Assembly (NCBI RefSeq): GCF_001557535.2
Contig: NZ_CP014306.1
Coordinates: 2,418,001 to 2,482,000, forward strand
Direction of reading: 5' to 3'
DNA from: Burkholderia sp. PAMC 26561
Lineage (GTDB): Bacteria > Pseudomonadota > Gammaproteobacteria > Burkholderiales > Burkholderiaceae
Length of the DNA: 64,000 nucleotides
Shown: in pieces, positions 7,961 through 17,422 of the stretch
Numbering within the stretch: position 1 is the stretch's first letter
Layout: each line of letters starts with the position of its first letter
Notes under the pieces: model-generated
Database searches by the model: none
The model's input: only the letters and a program-made list of their open reading frames with translations
Told to the model about the DNA's origin: nothing
Position numbers and translations under genes: made by a program

Positions 7961-10900
7961 ATGCTCGAACTTTTCTATTCGAACCGCCATGAAACGCTGT
8001 CGCAGGCGCTGCTGGACGACGTTGCCGCGTTCGCGCTCAATGATGGTGACCCCTTTGCAAGCAGGACCATCATCGTGCCGAGCGCGGCGGTGCGAAGGCG
8101 GCTGGAACTCGACACGGCAGCGCGCTTCGGAATCTGCGCCAACGTGGACCTGTGTTATCTCGCGCAATGGTTGTGGGCGCGCATTGGCGGCGTGTTGCAG
8201 GTGCCCGAGCATTCTCCTTTTGCGCCGGACCGGCTGGTGTGGCGGTGCTTTCGTCTGCTCGGCGCAATGGAGGACACGGCGCCCGAGGGTTCGTCGCGGC
8301 TTCACGCGTATCTGGATGCAGCCGACGATTCCATGCGCTACGAACTCGCGCGCCGTATTGCGACGGTGTTCGATCACTATCTGACATACCGCCCGGAATG
8401 GCTGCAGCACTGGCAGGCGGGCGGCTCGATCATGGCGTCCACCGGCGGCGCGATCGATGCCAACGGTCCACGCCTGCCCGGCGCGAGCGCCATCCAGCGC
8501 GAAGACGAACGCTGGCAGGCCGATCTGTGGCGCGCACTGCTCGCCGATCTTGCGCTCGATACCGACGCGCGTGACCCCACGCCGCCTGCGTACAAGTTCC
8601 TGACCGAATCGCCGAAGCTGGATCTCGATGCCGTGATGAAGGCGGAGTGGCCCGAGCGCGTCAGCGTGTTCGCGTTGCCGACCATGCCGCCGCTGCATAT
8701 TGCGTTGCTGCGTGAACTGTCGCGCTGGATCGACGTCCGTATTTACGCCATCAATCCGTGCCGGGAATTCTGGTTCGATATTGTCAGCGAGGCACGGGTT
8801 GAACAACTCGAACTCGCAGGCAAGCTGGACTTCCAGGAGGTGGGGCATCCGCTGCTTGCCGAATGGGGCCGCCAGACGCAGGCACAGTTGCATATGCTGC
8901 ATGAGTTGACCGAGAGTGCAGCATCGCGGGAAGCCAGTCATTTCGAGCACAACGCCGCGCCGAGCTGGCTCGCGCACGTGCAGAACGCCATCCTCGACCT
9001 GGACGCGCCGTCCGGAGCGGAGGAGGCACTCTCTCTCGAACCCGGGATCGAGATTCATGTTTGCCATAGTCTGTCGCGCCAGCTCGAAGTGCTGCACGAC
9101 CGCCTGCTCGGCTGGTTCGACGAGGTCGACGGACTGCAGCCGTCCGACGTACTCGTGGCGTTTCCGGATCTGGCCGCAGCCGGTCCGCTGATCGACGGCG
9201 TGTTCGGCACTGCGCCGCCCGGCGTGGCCGGGGAGCGTCGGCGGATTCCGTATCGGATCACGGGTCTGCCGCCATCGCAGGCGAATCCTGTCGCGCGTGT
9301 GCTGCTTGACTGGCTGGCGCTGCCCGAGCGCAGCGTGGGTGCACCCGAACTGATCGAATGGCTGCGGGTCGATGCGGTCGCGGCGCGTTATGGCATCGAT
9401 GCCGTCGCGCTCGAAACCGCGCAGACATGGCTGGCGGCGGCGGGCGCGCGGCGTGGTCTCGCGCCTTCGGCCGTCACTGGCGTGGATGTTCCTGCAGCCC
9501 GCCATACGTTTTCGGATGCGCTGACCCGGCTCTTCCTTGGCTACGCGCTGCCCGATGGCGGCGCTCCTGTCGACGAATGGCTGCCCGTGGAAGGCGCGCA
9601 CGGATCGGATTCGGAGCTGCTCGGGCGGCTGACGCGTTTCATCGACGATATCGATGCCTTCGGCGAGCGCGTCGCCACACCACGCCCGCCCGCGGCGTGG
9701 ACACAAACGCTGCTCGCCGCGCTCACGCAATTTTTCGATGCTGGCCTGCCGTTCGCCGATTCGATCGCCGATGTGCGCGCAACGCTCGACTCGCTGATGC
9801 TTTCAATGAACGAGGGCGCGGCCGAAAGCGAAATTTCCGCAGATGTATTACGCACGGCGCTGACGGATGCCCTGGACGATGCCGCGCGTGGCGGCGTGCC
9901 GTGGGGCGGTGTGACGTTTTCGTCGCTGACGAGCTTGCGCGGCTTGCCGTATCGCGTGATCTGTTTGCTCGGCATGGACGACGGCATGTTGCCAAGTCTC
10001 GCGCGTGCCGACGAATTCGACCTGATGGCAAGTTTCGGCAAGCTCGGCGATCGTCAACGCCGCGACGACGAGCGCAACTTGTTCCTCGACTTGCTGCTGG
10101 CTGCACGCGATCGATTGATGATCGCGTACACCGGACGCAGCATTCGCGACAACGCCGCACTGCCGCCCGCTGCGCTGATCGATGAACTGCTCGATCATCT
10201 CGCCGTGACGGTCGCGGGAGACGACGCGTCGCCTAAGGAACTCGAAGCGGCACGCAGCCGCTTTGTGTTCGAGCATCCGCTGCAACCATTCGCGCCTGAG
10301 TACTTCAGCAATCCCTTGTTCACCTATGAGCCTGAGCGTGCAGAGCTTGCCCGGACGCTGGCGCTCGGCAAGACCGAGCCGTCGGTCAGATTCTTCGGCG
10401 TGCCGTTGCCGGCGGAAGACGTCGAACCCATCGCCTTCGATGACTTCGAGCGATTTTGGCGCCATCCGGCGCGAGCGATCCTGCGCGATCGTCTTGGCAT
10501 CGCGCTGTTCGACGCTGAAAGCGAACTCGGCGATACCGAACCGTTCGAGCTTGAATATCCCGGCCGTGCGGCGCTCGCTGACCGTGTGTTGCCGTCGCTG
10601 CTTGAACTCACCGTTGAAAACGAAACTCGTGCGCTCGAGCGCGCGCGCCGGGTTGCGCGTGCAAGTCCGGAAATGCCGGGCGGTGCGACGGGCGGCGTGT
10701 GGCAATCACGCGAGATCGGCGCGTTGCATTCGCTTGCCAATCGCGTTCGGATCGCAACGGAAGTAGGCGCGTCGCGTTTGCCTTTTGCGTTGTACATCGC
10801 GCCGCGCTGGCCCGACGCCGAACTCTTCGGACGCTATGACGCGACGTTGCAGGCGGACGCCCTGCAACCAATGCAAATCCACGGCACGTTGAATCTGCTG

Positions 10901-11347
10901 ACCGACGAAGGCCAGATCATCTACCGGTACGACGTCCCGCGTGCGCGCGATTATCTGTCCGCGTGGCTTGCCCATCTCGCATATTGCGCCGCGCTGCCCG
11001 ACGGTCCGAGGCGCACGGTATGGCACGGGCGCGGCGCGCAATCGAGCGGTTTCGAACTGACGCCTGTCGCCGACCCTCTTGCTCACCTTGCGACGCTTGC
11101 GGCGCTTTATCGCGCGGGACGGAGGTTGCCATTGCGGTTCTTCCCCAAGAGCGCGTGGACGTGGGTAACGGAGAGCGAATCCAAGGCGCAGGGCATGTGG
11201 ATATCGGACAGGACGCGTGGCGAGTCGGATGATCCTGCTTTGCGCATCGCGTTTCGTGGCTCGGATCTGAGACTCGATGAAACTTTCGCCACGCTCGCTC
11301 GTCTCGTTTTCGAGCCGCTCAAGCAGCACTTGCGGAGCGACGCATGA
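7961..11347 (+). CDS. recC: RecBCD exonuclease V, subunit gamma (RecC)
   Basis: A 1128-residue RecC, the Chi-recognition subunit of the RecBCD helicase-nuclease that repairs double-strand breaks and degrades foreign linear DNA. The frame is open back to 7862, but the start at 7961 (MLELFYSNRHETLSQALLDD) is chosen because it matches the usual RecC N-terminus and follows AGCAGGA. The N-terminal half is an inactive helicase-like fold (PSAAVRRRLELDTAARFGICANVD). In the second half, VTFSSLTSLRGLPYRVICLLG is a family signature. The C-terminal third is the degenerate nuclease-like domain. Its stop overlaps recB by ATGA, so translation of the two is probably coupled. Confidence 0.95.
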   Translation: MLELFYSNRHETLSQALLDDVAAFALNDGDPFASRTIIVPSAAVRRRLELDTAARFGICANVDLCYLAQWLWARIGGVLQVPEHSPFAPDRLVWRCFRLLGAMEDTAPEGSSRLHAYLDAADDSMRYELARRIATVFDHYLTYRPEWLQHWQAGGSIMASTGGAIDANGPRLPGASAIQREDERWQADLWRALLADLALDTDARDPTPPAYKFLTESPKLDLDAVMKAEWPERVSVFALPTMPPLHIALLRELSRWIDVRIYAINPCREFWFDIVSEARVEQLELAGKLDFQEVGHPLLAEWGRQTQAQLHMLHELTESAASREASHFEHNAAPSWLAHVQNAILDLDAPSGAEEALSLEPGIEIHVCHSLSRQLEVLHDRLLGWFDEVDGLQPSDVLVAFPDLAAAGPLIDGVFGTAPPGVAGERRRIPYRITGLPPSQANPVARVLLDWLALPERSVGAPELIEWLRVDAVAARYGIDAVALETAQTWLAAAGARRGLAPSAVTGVDVPAARHTFSDALTRLFLGYALPDGGAPVDEWLPVEGAHGSDSELLGRLTRFIDDIDAFGERVATPRPPAAWTQTLLAALTQFFDAGLPFADSIADVRATLDSLMLSMNEGAAESEISADVLRTALTDALDDAARGGVPWGGVTFSSLTSLRGLPYRVICLLGMDDGMLPSLARADEFDLMASFGKLGDRQRRDDERNLFLDLLLAARDRLMIAYTGRSIRDNAALPPAALIDELLDHLAVTVAGDDASPKELEAARSRFVFEHPLQPFAPEYFSNPLFTYEPERAELARTLALGKTEPSVRFFGVPLPAEDVEPIAFDDFERFWRHPARAILRDRLGIALFDAESELGDTEPFELEYPGRAALADRVLPSLLELTVENETRALERARRVARASPEMPGGATGGVWQSREIGALHSLANRVRIATEVGASRLPFALYIAPRWPDAELFGRYDATLQADALQPMQIHGTLNLLTDEGQIIYRYDVPRARDYLSAWLAHLAYCAALPDGPRRTVWHGRGAQSSGFELTPVADPLAHLATLAALYRAGRRLPLRFFPKSAWTWVTESESKAQGMWISDRTRGESDDPALRIAFRGSDLRLDETFATLARLVFEPLKQHLRSDA

Positions 11348-14300
11348 CGAATATGGCAACAAATATGGCAACGACCGTGAGCATCGGCGAACTCGATGTC
11401 TTCGAGTGTCCGCTCGATGGCGTGAACCAGATCGAAGCATCGGCAGGGACAGGGAAGACCTGGAACATCTGCGCGCTTTATGTCCGGCTGCTGCTCGAAA
11501 AGAAGCTCGCCGCCGACGCGATTCTCGTCGTCACGTTCACGAAGGCGGCGACGGCCGAATTGCACGAACGCATCCGTTCGCGGCTCGTGCAGATCGCGCA
11601 TGCAATGGAAACAGGCGACGCGGCGGGTGACGCATTCATCGAGCGCCTGTTCGAAACGACGCTCGAGCGTGTCGATCCGGAGGAAGCGCTCAAGCGTATC
11701 CGGATTGCGCTGCACACGTTCGATCAGGCCGCTATTCACACCATTCACGCGTTCTGCCAGCGCGCGCTGCAAGAGGCGCCGTTTGCGGCAACCATGCCGT
11801 TCGCGTTCGAACTCGAAGCCGACGACAGCGCGTTGCGTTTCGAAATGGCGGCAGACTTCTGGCGTGAACGGGTCGAGCCCGCCGCGGCGCGTGACTCGTC
11901 ATTCGCTGCGTGGCTGGTGAGCAAGGGCGCCGGGCCGGCATCGCTCGATGCACAGCTTTCGCGCCGCTTGAAAAAACCGCTGGCGGCGCTGCGCTGGGGC
12001 GAAATGGAATCAGGCGTGCGGGAAGACGCACGGGTGTTGTTCGACACGGCCTGCGCGCTCTGGCATGCAGAGCGCGCGACCATCGTGCAATTGCTCGTCG
12101 ATGCCGAAGCGAAGCTCAGCAAGACCACGCACAAGCGTGCATTGATCGACGCCGCGATTGCCGCATGGTCCGATTATTTCGCCGATAACGACTGTCACGC
12201 GGCGCCCCCGAAGGAAGCGCTGAAGCTCACCGCAAGCGCGTTGAAAAAAGGCACGAAGGTGAAGAACGAGCCGCCCGCGCACGTGTTCTTCGACCATGCG
12301 GAGACGCTCGCTGCCGCCGCTGCTGCCGCGGAAGCGGCGCAGCGCGCAGCGTGGCTCGGGATCGTGCGTGAGTGGCTCGATTACGCGCCGCTCGAACTGG
12401 CGGCGCGCAAACGCACGCGTCGCGTGGTTTCGTTCGACGATCTGCTGTCGAACCTGTATCAGGCGCTCGACGCCAACCCGTGGCTCGCCGACGCGCTGCG
12501 TGCCCGCTACCCGGCTGCGTTGATCGACGAATTTCAGGATACCGATCCGCTGCAGTTCGCCATTTTCAGCAGGATCTTTGCGCCGCAGGGGCCGCTGTTT
12601 CTCGTCGGCGATCCGAAGCAGGCCATCTACAGTTTTCGCGCGGCAGATCTGCATACGTATTTGAAGGCGCGTGAAGAGGCATCGGCGAGATATACGCTGG
12701 CGGTCAACCAGCGCTCGACAGCGCCGATCATCGACGCCTGCAATCGGATTTTCAGCACGAATCCGACAGCGTTCATTCTCGATGGCCTCACATATCAGCC
12801 CGTGCGCGCGGGGACGCGCGAGCGCGAACCTTTCACCGATGACACGCCGTCAGCCGCGTATTCCGATACCGCCGATTTTTGCGTCTGGCTCTTGCCGCAA
12901 GGTGAATCGGTGTTGTCGAAGACGAACGCGAACCGGCAGGCCGCCGAGGCATGCGCGGCCGAGATCGTGCGCTTGTTGCGCGGCGCGCAGGACGGCGAAG
13001 TGTTGATCGGCGAGAAGCCGTTGTCGCCGGGGCAGATTGCCGTGCTCGTGCAGACTCACCGGCAGGGCAGTCTCGTCAAGCGCGTGCTTGCGAACTGGGG
13101 CGTGGGCAGTGTGGAATTGGCGCAGGCATCGGTGTTCGGCACGCTCGACGCCGAGCAGATCGAGCGCGTGCTGGCGGCTATCGATACCCCTGGCGACCTG
13201 CGTCGCCTTCGCGCCGCGCTTGCAACCGATTGGCTCGGCCTCGATGCATCCGAGCTATGGAACATGGAGCATGGCGAGACCGTAGAAAATGCCTCTGACG
13301 CCATGAGCTGGGTCGAGCGGTTCTCGCGATACCGCATGTTGTGGCACGAGCGCGGCTTCGCGGTCATGTGGCGCACGCTCGCGCGCGAGTTGTTCATTGC
13401 GCAGCGCCTGGTGGTCGGGCCGGATGGCGAACGCCGCTTGACGAACGTCAACCATCTCGCCGAGCTGATCCAGGCGCGCGGCGCGGTGCAACCGGGCATT
13501 GCGCCGACGTTGCGCTGGCTCGCCGCGCAACGCGCGGAGCAGAGTGGGGGAGAGGACGCGCAATTGCGGCTGGAATCGGATCGCAACCTCGTGCAGATCG
13601 TGACCGTGCATAAATCGAAGGGACTTGAATATGCGGTCGTGTTTTGCCCGTTCCTGAACGACGGCGCGTTGCGCGATCCACCTTCGTCCGGCCTTCCCGA
13701 TGCCCGCGAATACCACGACGAAGGCGCAGCCGTCCTGCATTACGGCTATACCGATGAAGAAGGTGAGCGCGCTTCCGGCCTGGCGACGCGCGAGCAGGCA
13801 GCCGAGCGTGCTCGGCTGGTCTATGTGGCACTGACGCGTGCGGTGTATCGGTGTTATGTGGTGGGCGGCGTGTACCTGATCGGCAAGTCGGCGAAGGAAT
13901 CGCGGCGCAGTGTGTTGAACTGGCTGGTCGCGGGAGCGGGCCGCGAGTTCAGCGACTGGCTGGCCGAGCCGCCCGAAGAGGACAATGTGATCGGCGCCTG
14001 GCAAGCGCTCGCGACCGGATCGATTTCGGTCGAGCCGTTGCCGGTCATCGATGTCCGCGAACCGCTGGTCGTGCGCCGCGATGCTGCGTTTTCGCCCGAG
14101 CCGCGGACGAGTCGTCGTGTGCTGCGCGATAACTGGCGTACCGCGAGCTTCAGTTCCATGATAGCGGCCGGCGCGCGCGAAGAATCGAACCAGCCGCAAC
14201 CCGCCGACGAACGCCCGGACCACGACGGCCGCATCGATGCGGTTGTGTCTCTCGAACCTCCGTTGCCCGAGACGCCGGTTCCACTCGATCCCGACGACAT

Positions 14301-15033
14301 CCTCGCGTTTCCGCGCGGACCGTCGGCAGGCGAGTGTCTGCACAGGATGTACGAACTGGCGGATTTCACGGAGCCTGCGACATGGCCTGAGGCCATCAAG
14401 AAAGCCTTGCACGAACATCCCGTTCCGCTTTCCGTTTTTGACGCACCGGAAACGGATCTCCCGTTGATGATGTCGCGCGTTCTCGCCGATACGGTGAAGA
14501 CCGAACTCGTGCCGGGCATGCGGCTCGACATGATTTCGCCAAAGCGCCGCATGAACGAACTCGAATTCCTGTTCCCGGCGCAATCGCTGGATTTCGCAGC
14601 GTTGCGGCGCGTGCTCGTCGCGCACGGCTTTCCCGATGTCGCACTCGAAGCTGCAACCTTGCGCGGCTTCGTGAAGGGTTTTATCGACTTGATCGTGGAA
14701 CACGAGGGGCGCTTCTGGATTGTCGACTGGAAGTCGAATCATCTTGGTCTGGCACCGGCCGATTACAGCGGTGCGTCGCTGGACGCTGCAATGGCTTCGC
14801 ACGCTTACCACTTGCAGGCGCTCTTTTATGTGGTCGCGTTGCATCGCTATCTGAAGATCCGGTTGCGTGAATATGCGTTCGAGCGGCACATCGGCGGGTA
14901 TTTGTATTTGTTCATTCGCGGCGTGCGTCCGGATTGGCGCAATGGCAGCGACCCTGCGGGCGTGCATGTCGGCAAGCCGTCGTTTGAACTGATCGAGGCG
15001 CTCGACCGCCTGATGCAAGGAGTCGCCGCATGA
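11344..15033 (+). CDS. recB: RecBCD exonuclease V, subunit beta (RecB)
   Basis: A 1229-residue RecB, the 3'-5' helicase and the only nuclease of the complex. Walker A is at about 32-39 (ASAGTGKTW). LIDEFQDTDPLQFAIF is the UvrD-type Walker B motif (about 393-408). VGDPKQAIYSFRAAD is motif III and VTVHKSKGLEYAVVFCPF is motif V. The C-terminal RecB-family nuclease carries GFIDLIVEHEGRFWIVDWKS with the catalytic Asp and Lys near 1127-1129 (DWKSN), so both activities should be intact. It overlaps recC and recD by 4 bases at each end. Confidence 0.96.
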   Translation: MTNMATNMATTVSIGELDVFECPLDGVNQIEASAGTGKTWNICALYVRLLLEKKLAADAILVVTFTKAATAELHERIRSRLVQIAHAMETGDAAGDAFIERLFETTLERVDPEEALKRIRIALHTFDQAAIHTIHAFCQRALQEAPFAATMPFAFELEADDSALRFEMAADFWRERVEPAAARDSSFAAWLVSKGAGPASLDAQLSRRLKKPLAALRWGEMESGVREDARVLFDTACALWHAERATIVQLLVDAEAKLSKTTHKRALIDAAIAAWSDYFADNDCHAAPPKEALKLTASALKKGTKVKNEPPAHVFFDHAETLAAAAAAAEAAQRAAWLGIVREWLDYAPLELAARKRTRRVVSFDDLLSNLYQALDANPWLADALRARYPAALIDEFQDTDPLQFAIFSRIFAPQGPLFLVGDPKQAIYSFRAADLHTYLKAREEASARYTLAVNQRSTAPIIDACNRIFSTNPTAFILDGLTYQPVRAGTREREPFTDDTPSAAYSDTADFCVWLLPQGESVLSKTNANRQAAEACAAEIVRLLRGAQDGEVLIGEKPLSPGQIAVLVQTHRQGSLVKRVLANWGVGSVELAQASVFGTLDAEQIERVLAAIDTPGDLRRLRAALATDWLGLDASELWNMEHGETVENASDAMSWVERFSRYRMLWHERGFAVMWRTLARELFIAQRLVVGPDGERRLTNVNHLAELIQARGAVQPGIAPTLRWLAAQRAEQSGGEDAQLRLESDRNLVQIVTVHKSKGLEYAVVFCPFLNDGALRDPPSSGLPDAREYHDEGAAVLHYGYTDEEGERASGLATREQAAERARLVYVALTRAVYRCYVVGGVYLIGKSAKESRRSVLNWLVAGAGREFSDWLAEPPEEDNVIGAWQALATGSISVEPLPVIDVREPLVVRRDAAFSPEPRTSRRVLRDNWRTASFSSMIAAGAREESNQPQPADERPDHDGRIDAVVSLEPPLPETPVPLDPDDILAFPRGPSAGECLHRMYELADFTEPATWPEAIKKALHEHPVPLSVFDAPETDLPLMMSRVLADTVKTELVPGMRLDMISPKRRMNELEFLFPAQSLDFAALRRVLVAHGFPDVALEAATLRGFVKGFIDLIVEHEGRFWIVDWKSNHLGLAPADYSGASLDAAMASHAYHLQALFYVVALHRYLKIRLREYAFERHIGGYLYLFIRGVRPDWRNGSDPAGVHVGKPSFELIEALDRLMQGVAA

Positions 15034-16997
15034 ACGCGCCAGATCTGAATCTCATCGCCGACGAAAGCCTGGCGCTCGCCGATGGTTTCGCGCGCAGGAT
15101 CGGCGTGTTGTCGAAGCGCCTTCAACGCGATGCCGGCAACACCCGATGGGCGCAGCGCGCCGCGTTCGCCGTAAGCCGGGCGACGACGCAGGGCCATGTT
15201 TGCATTTCACTCGCCGCATTGGCGCGCCGATACGGTGACCAACCCGGCACTGTGCGCGAGGCCTTGCTCGCGAGCGGTGTTGTGTGTGATGGCGAGGAAG
15301 TGGCTGCGGACCTGTTGCCGCTCGTCATCGATTCGGGCCAGCGCATCTATCTTGCGCGTTATTTCGACTATGAACGGCGGCTCGCGCGGGCGTTGGTCGA
15401 ACGGTCCAAGGCGGACTTCGCCTCAGTTGGTCCAGACGAATTGAAAGCGCGAGTGGGACGGTACTTCACCGCATCAAAGAACGCCGGCGACGGCATCGAC
15501 TGGCAACGCGTAGCGGCGCTGGTGGCGTTGTCGGGACGCCTGACGATCGTGAGCGGCGGACCCGGAACAGGCAAGACCACGACGGTCGTCGGCGTGCTCG
15601 CCTGTTTGCTCGACCAGGACCCCGCCTTGCGCGTGGCGCTTGCGGCACCAACGGGCAAGGCCGCGCAGCGCATGCAGGAGGCGCTGGCCGAACGCGCCGG
15701 CAGTCTGCCGCCGGAACTGGCTGCACGCCTGCCCAGCACATCGTTCACATTGCAACGGCTGCTCGGCACGCAGGTGAACGGGCGCTTCCGGCATCATCGC
15801 GATAACCCGCTTCCGTTCGATGTAATCGTGATCGACGAAGCATCCATGATCGATGTCGCGCTCGCCGCGCACTTGCTCGAAGCGGTTGCGCCGGACGCTC
15901 GCCTCATCATGCTTGGCGACAAGGATCAGTTGGCGGCCGTGGAAGCGGGCGCCGTGTTCGCGGAATTGAGCGCGCGGCTGGTTTTCAGCCAGCGCGGCGT
16001 GGAGCGGATTGCTGCGGCGTTGCCGGTGCCGGTGGAACGGTTTATCGGTGAGTTGCCGAGGGCTGAGGAGGATCAGCTATCGGTCGAGCCGGACCTCGAG
16101 CCCGCGTGGTATCCCATGCCGGAGGGCGACGCCTACGCCGAACTCGACTGGCATCCGGCCGCGCCGGCCGTCGCCATGGCGGAGGCGCAAAGCCCGCTGA
16201 CTGATTGCGTGGTATGGCTGCAGCGCAATTACCGGTTCGGGCTGGAATCGGATATTGGCAGGCTGTCAGTTGCGATTCGCAGCGGTTCGGTGGACGAAGC
16301 GCTTGCGGCGTTGTGGGCCGGGGGCGATGCAACGCTCATCGATGACGCCGGCCCGCATCTCGCCGACCGTACGCTCGCGCTTCTCAACGCCGGCTTCGAA
16401 CCCTACGCCCGAGCGCTCGCCGAAGCGCTGGCAACCGGAAGTGACGCAGCGCCGCTATTCGATGCCCTCAACCGCTTTCGCATACTTGCCGCAACGCGTC
16501 ATGGGCCGCGTGGTGTCGATGAGATCAATGCTCGTGTGTCTGCCTGGGTTCGGGCGGCGGCTTCGGTGACATTGGCTACGGGCGCGCAATGGTTCGCCGG
16601 CCGGCCGGTGATCGTCACGCGCAATGACTATGCGCTTGGCGTATTCAACGGGGATGTCGGCATTGCGCTGCCAACACCCGGCGGCGCAATGCAGGTCTGC
16701 TTTCGCCTGGCCGATGGCTCGTTGCGCGCCATCTCGCCCGCTGCGCTGCCGCCTCACGATACGGCGTTCGCGCTGACGGTCCACAAATCGCAAGGCTCGG
16801 AGTTCGATCACGCCGCGCTCGTGTTGCCAAACGCGTTCGGCCGCGTGTTATCGCGGGAACTGGTTTATACGGCGATCACGCGCGCCCGTAGCCGCGTTGA
16901 CGTGATCGGCTCGGCGGCGGTTTTTGCGCATGCGGTCCAGACGCCGACGCGGCGTGACTCGGGGCTGGCGGCACGCATTGTGGAGGCGGCATCGTGA
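15030..16997 (+). CDS. recD: RecBCD exonuclease V, subunit alpha (RecD)
   Basis: A 655-residue RecD, the 5'-3' helicase of the complex and the subunit that restrains RecA loading until Chi. Walker A is near 175-182 (SGGPGTGKTTT), Walker B is VIVIDEASMIDVAL, and LGDKDQLAAVEAGAVFAEL is the next helicase motif. The C-terminal UvrD-like segment has ALTVHKSQGSEFDHAALVLP and LVYTAITRARSRVDVIG. A region at about 330-390 between the motor domains is longer and more acidic than in E. coli RecD. It starts in the ATGA overlap with recB and ends overlapping arfB. Confidence 0.95.
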   Translation: MNAPDLNLIADESLALADGFARRIGVLSKRLQRDAGNTRWAQRAAFAVSRATTQGHVCISLAALARRYGDQPGTVREALLASGVVCDGEEVAADLLPLVIDSGQRIYLARYFDYERRLARALVERSKADFASVGPDELKARVGRYFTASKNAGDGIDWQRVAALVALSGRLTIVSGGPGTGKTTTVVGVLACLLDQDPALRVALAAPTGKAAQRMQEALAERAGSLPPELAARLPSTSFTLQRLLGTQVNGRFRHHRDNPLPFDVIVIDEASMIDVALAAHLLEAVAPDARLIMLGDKDQLAAVEAGAVFAELSARLVFSQRGVERIAAALPVPVERFIGELPRAEEDQLSVEPDLEPAWYPMPEGDAYAELDWHPAAPAVAMAEAQSPLTDCVVWLQRNYRFGLESDIGRLSVAIRSGSVDEALAALWAGGDATLIDDAGPHLADRTLALLNAGFEPYARALAEALATGSDAAPLFDALNRFRILAATRHGPRGVDEINARVSAWVRAAASVTLATGAQWFAGRPVIVTRNDYALGVFNGDVGIALPTPGGAMQVCFRLADGSLRAISPAALPPHDTAFALTVHKSQGSEFDHAALVLPNAFGRVLSRELVYTAITRARSRVDVIGSAAVFAHAVQTPTRRDSGLAARIVEAAS

Positions 16998-17407
16998 ATT
17001 ACATGATCGACTATGCAATCCAGCCGAACGAAGTCGAGCTGATCGCCGTGCGCGCGCAAGGCGCGGGCGGCCAGAACGTCAACAAGGTATCCAGCGCGAT
17101 CCATTTGCGCTTCGACATACGGGCGTCGTCCTTGCCCGAGTCGATCAAGATGCGGCTTCTCGCATTGCGCGACAGCCGTATCACGCGCGACGGCGTGATC
17201 ATCATCAAGTCCCAGGAGCACCGCACGCAGGACATGAATCGCGCCGCGGCGCTTGCCCGGCTCGACGAGATGGTCCAGCGTGTGAGTATCGTCCGGCGCA
17301 CGCGTGTGGCGACAAAACCCACGCGTGCGTCGCAGGTGAGAAGAGTCGAAGGAAAAGTGCGCCGCGGCGCCGTGAAAGCGACGCGCGGGCGAGTGGTCGG
17401 CGATTGA
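16994..17407 (+). CDS. arfB: alternative ribosome-rescue factor ArfB (YaeJ)
   Basis: A 137-residue peptidyl-tRNA hydrolase that frees ribosomes stalled at the end of non-stop mRNA. The release-factor-like domain carries the catalytic GGQ at residues 25-27 (GAGGQNVNKVSSAIHLRFDI). The basic C-terminal tail (RRTRVATKPTRASQVRRVEG and following) is the part that enters the empty mRNA channel in this family. There is no stop-codon-recognition domain, which separates it from RF1/RF2. GTG at 16994 would give a GTGA overlap with recD, matching the other junctions; ATG at 17003 is the alternative. Confidence 0.93.
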   Translation: MNYMIDYAIQPNEVELIAVRAQGAGGQNVNKVSSAIHLRFDIRASSLPESIKMRLLALRDSRITRDGVIIIKSQEHRTQDMNRAAALARLDEMVQRVSIVRRTRVATKPTRASQVRRVEGKVRRGAVKATRGRVVGD

Positions 17408-17422
17408 TCCGCCACCAAAGCT

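Noticed and set aside
7949..9730. A 593-codon open frame on the minus strand inside recC
   Set aside because: Arg/Gln/His-rich frame antisense to a clear RecC; typical shadow in GC-rich DNA, no ribosome site or family signature.
13255..15018. A 587-codon minus-strand frame inside recB
   Set aside because: Same compositional bias and fully antisense to intact RecB motifs.
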